From: Hymenolepis diminuta
Taxonomy: Eukaryota; Platyhelminthes; Cestoda; Cyclophyllidea; Hymenolepididae
Assembly (NCBI GenBank): GCA_900708905.1
Contig: CAADRB010000069.1
Span: forward strand, 1 to 64,000
DNA length: 64,000 bases
Direction: 5' to 3'
The notes below the pieces were generated by a model that had not been told where the DNA came from, did not search any database, and worked only from the letters and a program-made list of their open reading frames with translations. A program made the translations under genes and the position numbers. This document shows, in pieces, positions 27,932 to 40,436 of the stretch (its first letter is position 1; each line of letters starts with the position of its first letter).

Positions 27932-28529
27932 TTATTGTGCATCACATCCCAATTCTGACAAGTTGGTAACCAGGATTACGTAGCCATTGCACAATCTAGG
28001 AAATTGATCATCTACGACTTCATCAGAGAGCCTGGAGAAGCCCAAAAAGAGAAAACTCTTGAACGATTCCGAGTCACCTCTAGGCACTGCAATCAGAATC
28101 TGACTGACACCGACCTCTTCCAGCCATTCAAGACAAGCGGTAAATCTAGAGTGTGATAGGCACCATGTTTTCCGTGGAGGAAATAGAAGAGCTGTGGTGC
28201 TACCTCTCAAATAGACTATCAGCCAGTGACTATTATCTCTTCTGCCCTCCGCTCCTAGAATTGCTTCCATTGAAACTGAGGAGTTGAGATCATCCACTGG
28301 TAATACATTCACCCGACACGGCTTCCTTGGGGACCTGTTCATGCAGTCGCTCAAGTCAATATTGCTACCGTAGTCAAAGAGCTCGTATTGACTGGATGCG
28401 ATGCTTGATGTCTCTGATGAGGAAACCTTAAATATAAGGTCGAGGCCATGAGCCACGACTGACTGAGCAGAAGTGAGGTCGCTCTTCAACATTTGAGATG
28501 TTCAAGATATCCATATGGTCAGAGTACAT
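27932..28529 (-). CDS. OAZ: Ornithine decarboxylase antizyme, copy 2 (+1 frameshift at UAA)
   Basis: This is a paralogue of the plus-strand antizyme. ORF1 starts at ATG 28529 (an in-frame TAG lies 27 nt upstream) and runs 33 codons to ...GSWPRPYI followed by TAA at 28430-28428. ORF2 continues in the +1 frame from 28429 for 165 codons (KVSSSETSS..., matching copy 1 DVSSSSES...), giving 198 residues. Conserved blocks with copy 1 are ILGAEGRR, STTALLFPP, CLEWLEEVGVSQ, FLFLGFSRL and GYVILVTNLSE. The +1 frame is also open upstream, so a 186-codon frame from 28492 exists. That start is unlikely, because the residues conserved with copy 1 lie in ORF1, not in that frame. Intronless, with its own TATA box and AATAAA, so it looks like a live gene. 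Its frameshift depends on a UAA stop, unusual for antizymes. Confidence 0.85.
28425..28436 (-). promoter_or_regulatory. +1 programmed frameshift site (AUU-UAA-G), antizyme 2
   Basis: On the minus strand: TAT ATT TAA GG (28436-28426). Skipping the T of TAA gives AAG GTT TCC in the ORF2 frame. The flanks match copy 1 almost base for base (TGGCCTCG, TATATTT, GTTTC, TCATC). The two differences at the stop are UGA to UAA and the base after it, U to G. Confidence 0.75.
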
Positions 28530-28584
28530 TTGTGAACTTTCTTGTTGTGGTGCGAGCTATGTTTGAATGTCAGTGAAAATAAAG

Positions 28585-28594
28585 TATTTATATA
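28585..28594 (-). promoter_or_regulatory. TATA box of antizyme 2
   Basis: TATATAAATA on the minus strand, about 56 nt upstream of the ORF1 start codon. The distance suits a short 5' leader of about 25-30 nt. No equally good TATA is visible upstream of copy 1. Confidence 0.6.
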
Positions 28595-28599
28595 CAGCG

Positions 28600-29900
28600 A
28601 AGAGCAACATGATTTCAATTGCAGCCAATGAGATTTGAAATTGTCATGTATTTTTATCGATTAATTAATCATGAGTTAAATTAGAGATTGTTAAAAGCAA
28701 GTATTTTATGACAGGTGACTAATTCAGGACATCGTTCATTTGTAAAAGTTTCATTTTAACAAGTGGTATGAAGCAAATTAACAGAGTTGGGCACAGATGA
28801 TGAACGATTTTCTGCATTCAGCTTGAAAAAAATGAATATCTATGAAATAAAATGAAATGGATGTATTGTGCTCAATTAGTGCCTAAAATTAACACATAAT
28901 TTACATACGACTTACTCAAGGCATCGAAATATTTTCTAACAGACCATTGAAAAGTTTCTAAATTTTAAATTACAGACAATAAGTAATGAATTATCATGTA
29001 TTATTAAGACCTAGTGTATTACCTTGTTATGGATTGAGATTGAATTGTATCTTTTCTATACTTGATTTCTGAAAACTTTCCATAATAGAAGGACAGATTA
29101 AGTTCTAATCTAAAGCTCTGTTATGATAGCATTCCAGGTACCTAAGTTCCTAACCTTAAACAAAATGAAATAATGGACAGATGGGACGGGAAAAGTTGAA
29201 TGAAGTGGGCCAAAGACTAAGTTAGATTAAGCGGTGTCTTCTTTAAGAATTAAGATAATCATTCAAAAAAATATATGGATACAGCAAACTTGAAGTTTGT
29301 TAGCAATATCCGTGGAAAGTCAAAAATACAATATTTAATCATGGAGAGTATCGAAACAAAAGGCATGGTAGATGCAGTTCAAGCCATTTTGAGAAACCTA
29401 GGTGCAGGACAGAAATCTAGGCCTTTCTGGGTCTGGATTTTGAAATCGCCAGGTCGTCTGGGTTTTATTTTTTCTTTCATAATGCATTATATTACTTCTT
29501 AACATCATTATAAATCAGGTGGCTATTTCTATGTTCCTCACGACCTTGGAGTTCTAACAAGCGCGGGGTTGATAATTTATTAGAATTTTGCATTCAAATC
29601 ACTCCACCTTTCCAAACAAATACCTGTACCCAATTAGCGTTGGGCAGCCTATGACAGCTGTTAGTATGATAAACTTTAAATTTTGCAAATTTTGGTATTC
29701 GGAAATTAAATAGAGGTTTGGCAGTAATTTTGCCCTTCATTTTCCGGGCTTGCCCAGAGAGTAAGCCCAAGTTTCCGTAGCTGTGCACTAAGGCTTCTAC
29801 TAGCATTAAAACGTTCATTTTCCCGTCTACTATACAAACTTTGCGTCATATATCAAGCTGTGTTACTAACAACTTTTAATCTGCTATCAGCCACCTTGTA
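28600..29900. other. Intergenic stretch
   Basis: No recognisable gene. Open frames at 29275-29502 (plus) and 29594-29818 (minus), each of 74-75 codons, show no known domain. Confidence 0.5.
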
Positions 29901-29901
29901 G

Positions 29902-30103
29902 ATGGTGGACAAACCGGAAAGAACAAGCTCGACGAATGTTACGAGCAGTTTTGCTAGATATTTAATAGAAAATATTTTCGATCTTAGAACTTGTCCGAGC
30001 ATCACAGCTGTTTCCCAGCCTTCTAATTACCAAGCCTTATATTGTCGTCAACAAGGCCTTAATCATTTGCAAGAGAACCAAGATATGTATATGAGTTCTC
30101 TCG
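29902..30103 (+). other. Candidate isolated coding exon with EH1-like motif
   Basis: An ATG-initiated frame of 67 codons runs into a plausible donor (G|GTTAGT at 30104). It contains YLIENIF, which fits the Engrailed-homology-1 pattern (F-x-I-x-x-I-L) used by homeobox repressors to bind Groucho. Composition (Ser/Thr/Asn/Gln) suits the N-terminus of a transcription factor. No homeodomain or other linked exon was found in the window, so this may be chance. Confidence 0.22.
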
Positions 30104-30109
30104 GTTAGT

Positions 30110-32510
30110 CCCCTGTTCGCCTAATTAGAGATACTCCCAGACTTTTTTTCCATTTGCCACTTTCATGACCAATTTCTCATTTTCAATTTGCATCCTCGTG
30201 CGAGTTTCTTTCATTTCTAATCGTAAAATAATTAGAACTTTTGGGTTATTTTAAGCGCAGTTCATCTTAAGTATGATTATTACTGTATCTTTATTCCAAG
30301 TGCCATAGAATCATCTGTACTTCGGATATACCCTTATTTTCGTATACTTATAAGTGTACTTATGCAACCCAACGTGTGTTTGCCTTACACATATTCTACG
30401 CGGTTCCGGTCATTCATGTATTCTAATACCGTTCTTTCATACATTTACTAGCTGGTACAAATGTTATGAAGCATAGCGACTGATGAAGTTAAAATGTAAT
30501 AGATCTAGTCTGTATTTTTATGCTAAATTTCGCTTATCTAATCTACCTTAATATTAGGATTTGCCTTTCTACTACTTCCTAATTTAGGTGTCAATTATAA
30601 TAATATGGGGTACCAAAAATCTAACAGTGCATATTTATCAACGCAAAATGTAATCAAGCTATAATTCCTAGAAGAGATTAAATATTTTTTAGGTAAACAA
30701 AAGGTTTGTATTTTGAGAGATTCACTTACAGAATATTATTAGAAGTCAATCTCGATGGGTACATCCATATTTTTTTGGTGAGTGACACAAATTATTCGTG
30801 GTTCAATAATCTCACTATTTAGGTAGACATATACCTTTCATAAAGTCAGTATTATCTGATAACCAGGCAATATTATCTTGCGTCCAATTCACAAAACGAA
30901 TGGAGCAAGTATTTTCTCTTCTCCTTGATATTAATTCTGATCTTTCAAACAAATATGGAAAGCATTCTAGAGATTTAACTTAGTGTCTTAGAGAAGCATG
31001 CAGGGGACATTTTTTCATTACATTGCATGTCAAAATTCAATTACCAAGACCATTACGTAGATTTTATAATATATATATTTTTCTACTTAGTAGCAATTAA
31101 GTAATATATATATATATGATAACTTGGCCGAAGTCAAAATTCAAAGGTCTGCCTCAAAAGGAAGGAAACCAATTTGTTTACAAATTCTTTAATTAAAATT
31201 TACTATTTACTATCTACTATTAAAATTTACTATAATTCACTATTATTCTAATACATTTTAGCAGTTTAAGGTTGGAATTAAACACTGAGCTGAACCACAG
31301 GAGACAAAATAAATACTCGATGTTTAACCCGAAACAAGTCATAATGAATGCCAGTTCGGTTTTACCAAGTTATTTTTTCTATTATATTGCCTAGAATGGG
31401 CATTCCACTTGTAATCCAGCTGTTGGATAATCCATCTTGTTGATTCGTCAGTTTTAACAAGCTTTTCTTCAATAACTTTTTCACCTTTAGGAGGTCAAAA
31501 AGTTAAGATTATGCTCATAAACACATCACAGGTAAAGCTCTTTAGTTTTACTTCGAGTGAATTTGAAGGTGCAGACGAAAATTCAGTCACTAACCTCCTA
31601 AAATTCGATGCAGGTTGAAGTAATAAAACGTACTTTCATTGGAAGGCCGTGCAACATCATATTTGACATGACGATTTATTCAAAAGGCGACCATTTATGA
31701 CTCCAACAAAAGGTACAGAATACTCGAATTTTTAAGGAAATTTACCTTTGATCTTCAATGGTCACACATATGAATAACTTTTATTACATTGTTGGTCATT
31801 CTCGACTCAATGGGCACCTAGCTTTATATTAAATCGACAACCATTATTCAGATTTATCATTGTATTAATTATTATAACACGTCACTAATTTATTCTAACG
31901 GTGCATCAAAATGGAGAAAAAGTTATCTCGGTGGGAAACATGTTTGCTAATCGTAAATAAGTAAAAATAAATAGGTTCAACCACATTTTCAAGCAAATTG
32001 CCCTACTTCGCAACTTCATACCCGCTTGTTATCATTATAAAATTTCGATTTAGGATCGGCATAATGGCGATAGTAAAAAATAGCTTCATAGCTCTGAAAA
32101 GTGTTTTCTGTGAATATAAAACACGCAGGATCAGTAACTCTGATTTAAAATAAGTAGCGTAGACACAGAAATTGAAAGATCCGTAAAGGAAAATAAAATA
32201 CATAAGACAAATAATGTCTCCACCAGATGACTATAATAAAACAAGACTATACTACAAAAATTTTAATGGGTAAATAAAGTGTCATCATGATAGTAAATAA
32301 TTCCCAATCATTTCGATTGGAAGCAATTTCCAAGAAGCTCATTGGTCATCTCGATTTAATGAATGCACAACAATGAACATCAAACCCGTGACCTAAGAAT
32401 TGATGGATGCTTACGTAGACCGGTATGCTGCCTAATTCAACATTATTGCATGCTACTTATGGAGCAGTACAGTAATTAAATCGACACAAAAGCCAAACAT
32501 TCAAAACTCG
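30110..32510. other. Intergenic AT-rich stretch
   Basis: No gene recognised. There is a (TA)n run at about 31103-31117, followed near 31200-31245 by short-phrase reiteration of TTTACTAT/CTACTAT/TTCACTATT. Confidence 0.5.
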
Positions 32511-32512
32511 GA

Positions 32513-32518
32513 TTTAAT
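32513..32518 (-). terminator. Possible poly(A) signal ATTAAA of RBM22
   Basis: The variant hexamer ATTAAA lies on the minus strand about 80 nt past the RBM22 stop. I see no AATAAA nearer, so this is the best local candidate but weak. Confidence 0.35.
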
Positions 32519-32598
32519 AAGACTAAAAGGGCATTATATTTAAGCAACCTCATTAATGGATAAACACATAAATTGTAAGTAGTAGTAGGAGGGAATCT

Positions 32599-35500
32599 TC
32601 ACATATGCATTTGTGATTGCGGTACACTTCCCATGCGTTGTGGATTCTGACTAGGATAGTGAATACCCAGGGTGGGCAAGTCTTGTGCGATTCCAGACGA
32701 CTGCGGCAGTGGTTGCTGTTCTTGAGTGGTACCGCTAGCGCTGCTGGTGCTCGCTTGTGAAGAAGGAGCCTCCGATGAAGTAGACGGTGGTTGTTCTAAC
32801 AGAACTGGTCTTACTGATGGCGATCCCTTGCTTTCAGCATTCCTTTCCTTCTCTGCCTTTTCGCTTCCTCCAGTTTCTTGTTTAGATGATTGATGCGATG
32901 AAGACGGCTGCTGCTGTAGCAATGGGGGTGGCGGTGGGGCTATTGGCGTAGAGAGAAGAGGTGGTGGGGGTGGGCCTATCATGAAACCTGATTAAAACAA
33001 AGCAAAAGTGCTGTTTAAATTCAGTTAAAAAGACAGAAGTTAAACGAGAATCTTTCACGACAGGTTCACAGTAATACCACATCAGAGTTTCCTTCACTGA
33101 AGACACGCGTTTATGTTTTCATGCAGATATATCAGTTAAAATAGAAAACAACGCATTAAGCTTATCAGTTGGGCTTCTACAAAGATATTAGACTTTTAAG
33201 TTTACACGATTAAGAAATAAGACCGTACGTGTGGCTAAAAGATGCATTTTGGAACAGAAATGGCTTGGAGAACCGTTTCCAGACTGGCATCGCAATTTAG
33301 CCAGATTACTCTCTATAATTAGATGCTAACTAAAAAGCACGCTAAGTGGACTCATGTAAATGTTTAACTTAATGTCACGGAACGTGACAAAAGGAACATA
33401 GCAAATAAAGGGAAAATTTCTTAAATATTTAAATGACCTCATAAGTGGAGAAAACCTGTTCAAAGCTTTAAAAAGTCATTTTTTCTCTTGATCGCATGCA
33501 AAAATAATAAATCAAAACCCTCTAGATCGCATCAGATGCATTCATCATGAAATGGTCATTTCAAATAATATAAAAAACTGGAAGTTAGTTCAATAAACGT
33601 AGACTGTAGAAAAAAAACCTAGAGGAGCTTCGTATTTCACTTAAAGAGACCAAATGGAAAGAAAAATATGCGGTAATAAAAAGACGGGTTAATACACATC
33701 AGCCAAATAGTTTTGTTCTACCTTTCAGGAATATACAGTGGCATAAAGAAATAAATTATCGATTAAAAACGTGCTATCTACGATCCGCCTTATCCTCATG
33801 TTATAAATTCAACCTAATAAGCCCTAAGTACTGCTGTAATAACAGAAACACAACATGTTGAAGCTAACTTTGCATCTAAGTAATGATCTGCATAAATATC
33901 CGCAGTTCTCAGTCCAACAATTATTTCGTTAGGAACTTGAAATTCACACCCACTACATTCTCTTTTAGGTCTAATGATACATATAGAGGATTTTACCAGG
34001 ATATTCGTGACATAACCTAAGGTATACATTGTCCCTCTTATCACATTAAAAAGCACGGGATTTATCATTTGGATCAACAGGCGTCATCAATTGAATGATA
34101 GATGAAGATAAGGTCTCGCATAGACCTTTAATCCTATCAACAACACCAAAACATGCGCAGCGATATCTCTCAGTTCCTGGGCAGAAAATCACATCTTCAA
34201 ATACTTCAAGACTTGCCTAATAAGTCTAATAGATATGGATACCGATTCTACCAGGATATTCATGACATCAACCAAGATGTGCACAAACTTTCCGATCAAG
34301 TTATTAAGCAACAGACTTACCGCTTGAATCAACAACAGGTGCAGCAAGTTGAACAAGAGGTGCCGGCAGCGGTGGAGGCGGTGGGGGCGCAAAGAATGAT
34401 CCACCTGGCCCAGCCATAGCAGCAGGAGGAGGCATCGCCGGGAAGAATGATGTCGAGGGACCGGCCATAGACATGATCGAAGACGGTGGCGGTGCGGGTG
34501 GCAGAGGAAGACCGGGGACCGGTGGCAACAATTCATTTGTTGCCGTTGCTTTGATGCTTATTCCCGCGTTCGCTGCTGCCAAAGCAGCTGGTGACTTGCC
34601 CCAATTGACAGTAAGTCGATGCCCTTTAAGAATAAGACGATCGTAACTCCTATCTGCCGCCTTTTCAGCTGCTTCTCGTGTAGTGAACTGCAGAAAAGCG
34701 CAGTGCTGTTTGTAGTGCACGCTGACCGAGCGTAGTTCACCAAATTGATAGAAGTGATCGCGCAAATCTTGCTCTGTAATATCCTCTGAAATACCGCCGA
34801 TGTACAGAGTTGTAATAGTACGATCCTCTGGGGGAGTCAGTGTTGGCATGGCACGAGATTTTGATAGCAGTTTAGCGGCAACCGGATCGTCGTTACCATA
34901 GTAACGGTCACGGAGATTCTGATCTGAAAGTGGGTCGTCTGGATCGGTTGGTTTTTCGTGTCTGTAGGGACACTCCTCACCACGACGACATTCACCCTTT
35001 ACCCAGAATGAGCAAATGTGGGCACGATTGCGTCTGTAGTAAGGAGCGGTTCGAGCTAACTTGAGCAATAGATCTGCTCCTGAGCTGCCCGTAGCGGCGT
35101 TACTACCAGCAACAGCTTTTCCAATTAATTCATGACCCCCGTAAGGAGCTGTGATATCACCGGAAGCTTCCAATTGTTGTTCAACTTGTTGATGAAAGTA
35201 TTCACGATTAACCTCGCTACGAGGAAGTTGTTGGCTGATTCTGAGAGCCTTATCCCGCACCTCCACGGGAAGACCGTATTCTAAATCGAAGATGCAAGTT
35301 TGACATACATTCTTCACTTTTGCACAGGTTTGGCAAATTTCTGTCTTTTTAAATCGTGCCTTAGGCCCAGGACACCAACGAAAAACAGTAAACGGACGAG
35401 AACAGATTTTGCATTCCTTTCCGTAGCGCTCTTTCATCATACGGAGAAAAGGACTAGGACCGAGACATGTCTGGCAGAGAATCGGAAAGTCCTGAAAACA

Positions 35501-35648
35501 ATAATACTATTAATTTAAAATGTCCCCAAAATGCAAATAAATCGATTTAAAAATAAAAAGGAGAACTGTTTCAATATTAAGGCGAATAACTTACCGAATC
35601 CTCCCAATTCTGGCGATTATAAGTATTCGCAGATTTGGAAGACGACAT
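32599..35648 (-). CDS. RBM22: RBM22, pre-mRNA splicing factor (Slt11/Cwc2-like)
   Basis: RBM22 joins the activated spliceosome with the Prp19-related complex and contacts U6 snRNA and the pre-mRNA. Three exons, 537 residues. Exon 1 is 35648-35595 ([18 protein letters not shown], donor GTAAGT). Exon 2 is 35491-34321 (acceptor TTTTCAG, donor G|GTAAGT). Exon 3 is 32987-32599 (acceptor TTTAATCAG, phase 1 joined as G|GT). Seen: N-terminal Cys pairs from CQTC (24-27) through CKIC (45-48), W-C (58), CQTC (71-74) and CQTC (81-84); a C-x7-C-x5-C-x3-H zinc finger at 178-196; an RRM at about 245-317 with RNP2 LYIGGI and RNP1-like HCAFLQF; then a Pro-rich tail ending in the family's [12 protein letters not shown]. 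Introns are 103 nt and 1333 nt. It is longer than the human protein (about 420) because of low-complexity Pro/Ala and Ser/Gln tracts. Confidence 0.96.
33960..34280. repeat. Diverged direct duplication in RBM22 intron 2
   Basis: A block of about 55 bp around TTTTACCAGGATATTCGTGA (near 33990) recurs as ATTCTACCAGGATATTCATG (near 34247) in the same orientation. Flanking similarity begins at GTCTAATGATAC / GTCTAATAGATAT. Both copies lie inside the 1333-nt intron. Confidence 0.55.
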
Positions 35649-35719
35649 TGCCACTGATCGATTCACCACAAAGCGGCGTCCGACCAATATTTGCGGCACT
35701 ATTTAAGTGTATTTTTAAC

Positions 35720-38700
35720 ATCACTTGAAATTTACAAAATATAACGATTTGTTTTTATCATATTAAGTATTTTTTTATTTTGTATCTTTGAATCTTATTT
35801 ATGATATTGGGATCCATATGATAATTTTTTCATTGTCAGTGCTGAACCTTTCAAATTAATATTATCATAATCCATTATTAAATGATAATAAAATGCTTTC
35901 AAGAATGGAATATTGATTACTTTCACCAAAATCCAATTTGAATTATAAAACCTACTGTAAGCCCATTTTTTGAATTTACTACCTATTTGACACAAATGTC
36001 GCATCTGCTTCTTACATTTACGGCATATTCCGGTAAGTGTTTACATTTGAACTGTAACTATTCATACCACCGATCAAACATATCATCATTTAAGCAAATT
36101 CATATTAATATTTTTTCATCCATTTGTAAAGTAATTTTAGTTTCAATGTTCAAAATGATAGTGATAGAGAGTTATAGAGGTCTCCTTAAAAACGGCGGTA
36201 ATTTTGAAAGACTAAGTGCGTCCTTATTGTAAATGACAAGTTACTTTATTATCGGGGAACTAAAGAAATGTATTAAAAGCGTTTCGGAATATAAATTCCA
36301 CTTGAAGTGATTTAAATTTCATCACATTCAGCTCTTTGTCTTACTATACTAGATATGTGCCTTTTAAAAATACAGATTAACCAATTTGTCCGTAATATGG
36401 TTTTCTTACTTTTATCAAAATATGTCTCAACATTCACTTTTTAATCCACAAATTTCTGATTATTAATATCTTTTCTACACAAGATATCGAAGGAATCTCT
36501 AAATATTCATTTGAGAAATACGCACCTTAATAAGGGATCCTAGATCTTATTACACACAAAAGGTTGTTGTTTCATCCAAATTCGTTTGTAAATCACTCAT
36601 TCTGGAGCAATATATGTCCCTATTAGTCTACATTTAATTACAACAGTCCTAATTTCCTACCTTTAATTTTATTAAATGGTCATCAATCTTGTTCAAATAT
36701 GAGCACAAAATTAGTTGAATATGAATTTATCATCTCCATAATAAGATCGCTCTCTCAGAAGGCGAAGCAGGGCTAAATGTGTCTGTAAGTAAAGGCATTT
36801 CGACCTTGAATATATAACAACTTATCACCTTCCTAAATGGATATTTGATGTTGAAAAGACATCCATCTAGTTTGCTTACCGAGCATCAACAGTCAAATTC
36901 CTAATCGTTATTATGTTTGTGACCACATCATTTGGGGATGCATTCCTCTATTTAGCCATCTACGATGGTCCTCAGATTAAAAGACGGGTGTGATAAAAAT
37001 TTGAGGAGTAATTAATCGCAACGCTGTGGAGTTTGCATAATCACAATGCCACAATGCATAACCACATAACCACCGCCTTTAATTTATTACGTGCATAGCA
37101 TTTCTATATAAATAATAAATGGAAAGATCATGTTGACTCTTAAATTTTATTCTAATTCCCATCTGTTGAAATAGGTTGAAACCTCCGGTTTTGTTAGTCT
37201 TAGTGATCGCTTCTTATAGTATAGTTTTCTGTCACAACGATAAGACGTATGACGAGTAAGGAGAGAAAATCTTATTCTGTATTGCAATACCAAATGAAGC
37301 AACGATGAAGGAAGATTGTTAAATGATTAAAATTGGATAAAAGTATTCATTAAATATACTTGAAGGAGAATTAGAATTTGATACTGTTATTTACTTCAAG
37401 TACTATTTAAGCTACTCATTAATTTTAAGTAAGATATTTATCAAAATGGAAAATTCCCCACTGTGTCAAGCTATACTTAAGAGATAAATTATTTTATTTA
37501 TCAACCTATCCGTTCATATCAAGCACATTTAAAAATTAATATATTATTGTTTCGAAGCTTCTTTTCCAAACAAAGTTTTACTTACAGCTCGGATTTATTG
37601 CATGATTTTTATAAGGATAAGTGAAGAAAAATTCGAGTTAAAACAAGAAACACGCCCATTATAATAATGAAATGAATAGATAAAAGTAGAACGGTAAAAG
37701 AAATTGCAAACAATGTTAATATTTTTCGCCCATTATTCAGCAATTTTAAGAGACGAACCTCAACCCTAGAGGCGCTCTAAACTGACTGTCGTATAATTTA
37801 TGTAAAATATATGTAAAGTGTTTATGAAACAAGCGCCAGAACACGCTGTATTACCACAGTCAATCTAGAATGTCTTAACATGCCTGTCTTCTATTCCAGG
37901 ACTACAAGGAGCCATGTGAGAGACATCATCTCCGTATTGAGATAGTGACCAGTGCACTAATGCCACATAAATTTACTTTGTTACGATTTTACATGGTGAG
38001 AAATCATAACTGCACTTTTTTAGATACTATACTTGTTTGCAATGTCAGCGATCGTAATTTTGCCGAGAGGCCCTAAATGAGCCGACCGAACGGTTCTCAG
38101 AGCCAAACCGGTAGGTCTTGATGATAGCATTTCACAAAATTGCATAATTATTTTTAAGTTTATCAGTTTCCAGTTCTAGCTAACTTCATGCAATACACAG
38201 TTAAATGAATTAAAAAATTATTTGGCAAGGGGCTTTATATTTAACTGTATTTACATAATACACACTAAAATAAGCTTTACTATTCAGATTTGTGTAGTAT
38301 GTATTAAATCAATTATATAAATCAGTTGAGGTAACACAGAAAAAATATTCCAGTTGACTTCATTCATCAGTGAAATGCGTTTTGCCAGTACCTTTCATAA
38401 GAAATTTTAAGTTTAATTAATCCTCTATTGCCAAATTATTCACAAAGGCTTTACAATTGTAGATTTATCTTCAATTGGTAGCAATGGAATTTCGGAAAGT
38501 TTGAACTTATTTAACTTTAATATTAAAATAAAAAATTGTCATGGTACATACGGTCAATAATGCTACAAATAACTTATATTTTACACGAATTTTCAATTCG
38601 ACAGATTTAAACAAAGACTGCAATATCCGGTGAAAAATTTTGGAATATAATTTCTGGATGTATATCGCAGGGGAAACGGCAATATTTATAATTAAAAACC

Positions 38701-39375
38701 TTGTAGCGGTCCTTTCCTGGGTCACCAGTTTGTAGCGGTAGATTGCTAACAGTAAATGAAAAAAGAACACCAAGGATTGCGTAGACCAGGTTGTATTGAA
38801 CAAAGCTCAGTACAGAGTCTCAAGGGAATATAGAGAATTGGAAAATGGCTGAGCAACGGGAGATGCGTTTGACGAGCTAGGGTTCCCTGGTGTGTCTGTG
38901 TGTCTAATGGAAGGCTGTTTATGATCGACACTTTGGATGAGGACACGCATAAGGATATGATTGTATGCGTGCTTTAATTGGTCGGGACGATTGTAGGGAA
39001 AGGAAGGGTCAGTGCAGACAGGACTGGTTAACAGCAGGGCTGACTAAGCGGTGTCTGCTACTATCGTCCGAGGTATGTTTACCTTTCCCGGGTCGATGAG
39101 AGGTAGGCCAGCTGAGGACACACAATGTTTGTCTATGGCGTGCTTGGGTCGCAGGAATGGGTAAAGGTTTACAGAGGTTACTATAAGCACAGGGTAATCA
39201 AATTTGGTGATGATTAGGGATGACGTAAGATGAATATTTTGGAGAAGAGGGATTCATCCTTCAACCTCAAAATATTGAAATTCTGGCAGTTTGTATAAAA
39301 TCAAAATGAAGGATTGGTTTACAGTAATATCGGCTAGACAGCCCTTTTCAATTCAATAACATTGGATGTTAAATA
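35720..39375. other. Intergenic stretch upstream of RBM22
   Basis: No gene or repeat family recognised. Frames of up to 98 codons (38507-38803) are AT-rich and featureless. Confidence 0.5.
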
Positions 39376-39380
39376 TCTCT

Positions 39381-39605
39381 GTTGAATTTTGCGACTGTGC
39401 CAGTGTCGTAGCTCAGTATCATCACTATGGAAGCTTTGACACTGCCGCCTAACACCTTCATATTGGGACCCCAATAATGGTTCAGGCTTCCGAAATTTTA
39501 TTTAATAAATACGTTTAGAATGGAAACCAGCAACGAAGAATACTGCCACCACGGCTCTTGTGAGTTAGCGCTTGGGAAAATTTACCAATCAACCTGATTG
39601 AGCAC
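39381..39605 (+). repeat. SINE-like repeat S, copy 1
   Basis: One of four copies within 4.3 kb. Diagnostic blocks are TTTTGCGACTGTGCCAG, AGCTCAGTATCA, GAAGCTTTGACAC, CCGCCTAACACC, GAAACCAGCAACGAAGAAT and CTGCCACCACGGCTCTTGTG. The unit is about 225-245 bp. Confidence 0.7.
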
Positions 39606-40020
39606 GCGAATAAGTTAAGAAATGTTTTCGGAGTTTTTCCCATTATTTCGTGTTTTTTTCAACTTTTCAACTACATTTTGATATTAATTCTGTAATTTTT
39701 GTTTTTTTGAACTGGTTCAAAATTTGTTGTAAACGTTCAAAATCACCCTCCATTATTGCTTATTGAATCATAAAACCGATTTTTTACTAAAATTAATTTT
39801 CATAATAAGGTACAAAAATTATCTTAGCTAAAACGACTTTCAAAGCTGGTAAAGAAGTCCGAAATGCAAATCAGTAATTATGAATTTTGGAAGACTGTCC
39901 TTCAATGTATTCGAATTAGAAAGTTCTACATCTTTCTTCCCTCTTCGTATCCTCGATACGATCTGAGAATAAATGAATTTATTTAATCGAATTGAAAGGA
40001 ATATATTTTTCATTGAATAG

Positions 40021-40265
40021 ACATTGGACGGCCGGGGTTGGTTAAACGTGCTTAAATACCGATCCATGAGAGCCCGGGTGGCGGAATTCTTCGTTGCTGG
40101 TTTCCAGCCTTCCGAAATAGCGCCTTTCAATACAAAATATTTGGGAGCCTGTAGAATCGGTGAAATTAAAATCCAGACGTACTCGAGTGGTATATCGCAG
40201 TCTCTGGCTTCACCAATTCTGAACTGTGGTACAGGCACGTCCGCAGAAATCAACCGAATCGTTTC
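40021..40265 (-). repeat. SINE-like repeat S, copy 2 (inverted)
   Basis: On the minus strand it reads CTGGAAACCAGCAACGAAGA, CCGCCACCCGGGCTCTCATG and ...AACCAACCCCGGCCGTCC, matching copies 1 and 4. A 155-codon minus-strand frame (40307-39840) spans it and is judged non-genic. Confidence 0.7.
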
Positions 40266-40436
40266 GCACCCACTTTTATAACACCAAAAGAAATATTTAT
40301 TGTGCATGTATTTCGTTCTGAGATCTGAAATATATTAATCCTTATACAACTGTTTCCTTAATTAATAATAATTCACAATTTTAGTATTAAAACAAATATA
40401 TCCCTCCTTTCTTAAAATTGGATAGCAAAGTAAGGC

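Noticed and set aside
27932..28492. A 186-codon single-frame antizyme ORF starting at 28492
   Set aside because: The first 21 codons overlap ORF1 in another frame. The peptide conserved with copy 1 (PHFCS...SWPRPYI) is in ORF1, which has the upstream ATG, so the 28492 start is probably a shadow.
34153..34743. Several open frames of 61-115 codons in other frames or antisense
   Set aside because: They overlap the Pro-rich end of RBM22 exon 2, where GC-rich low-complexity sequence opens other frames.
39840..40307. 155-codon minus-strand open frame
   Set aside because: It spans an inverted copy of the S repeat and has no domain; other S copies are not open in this frame.
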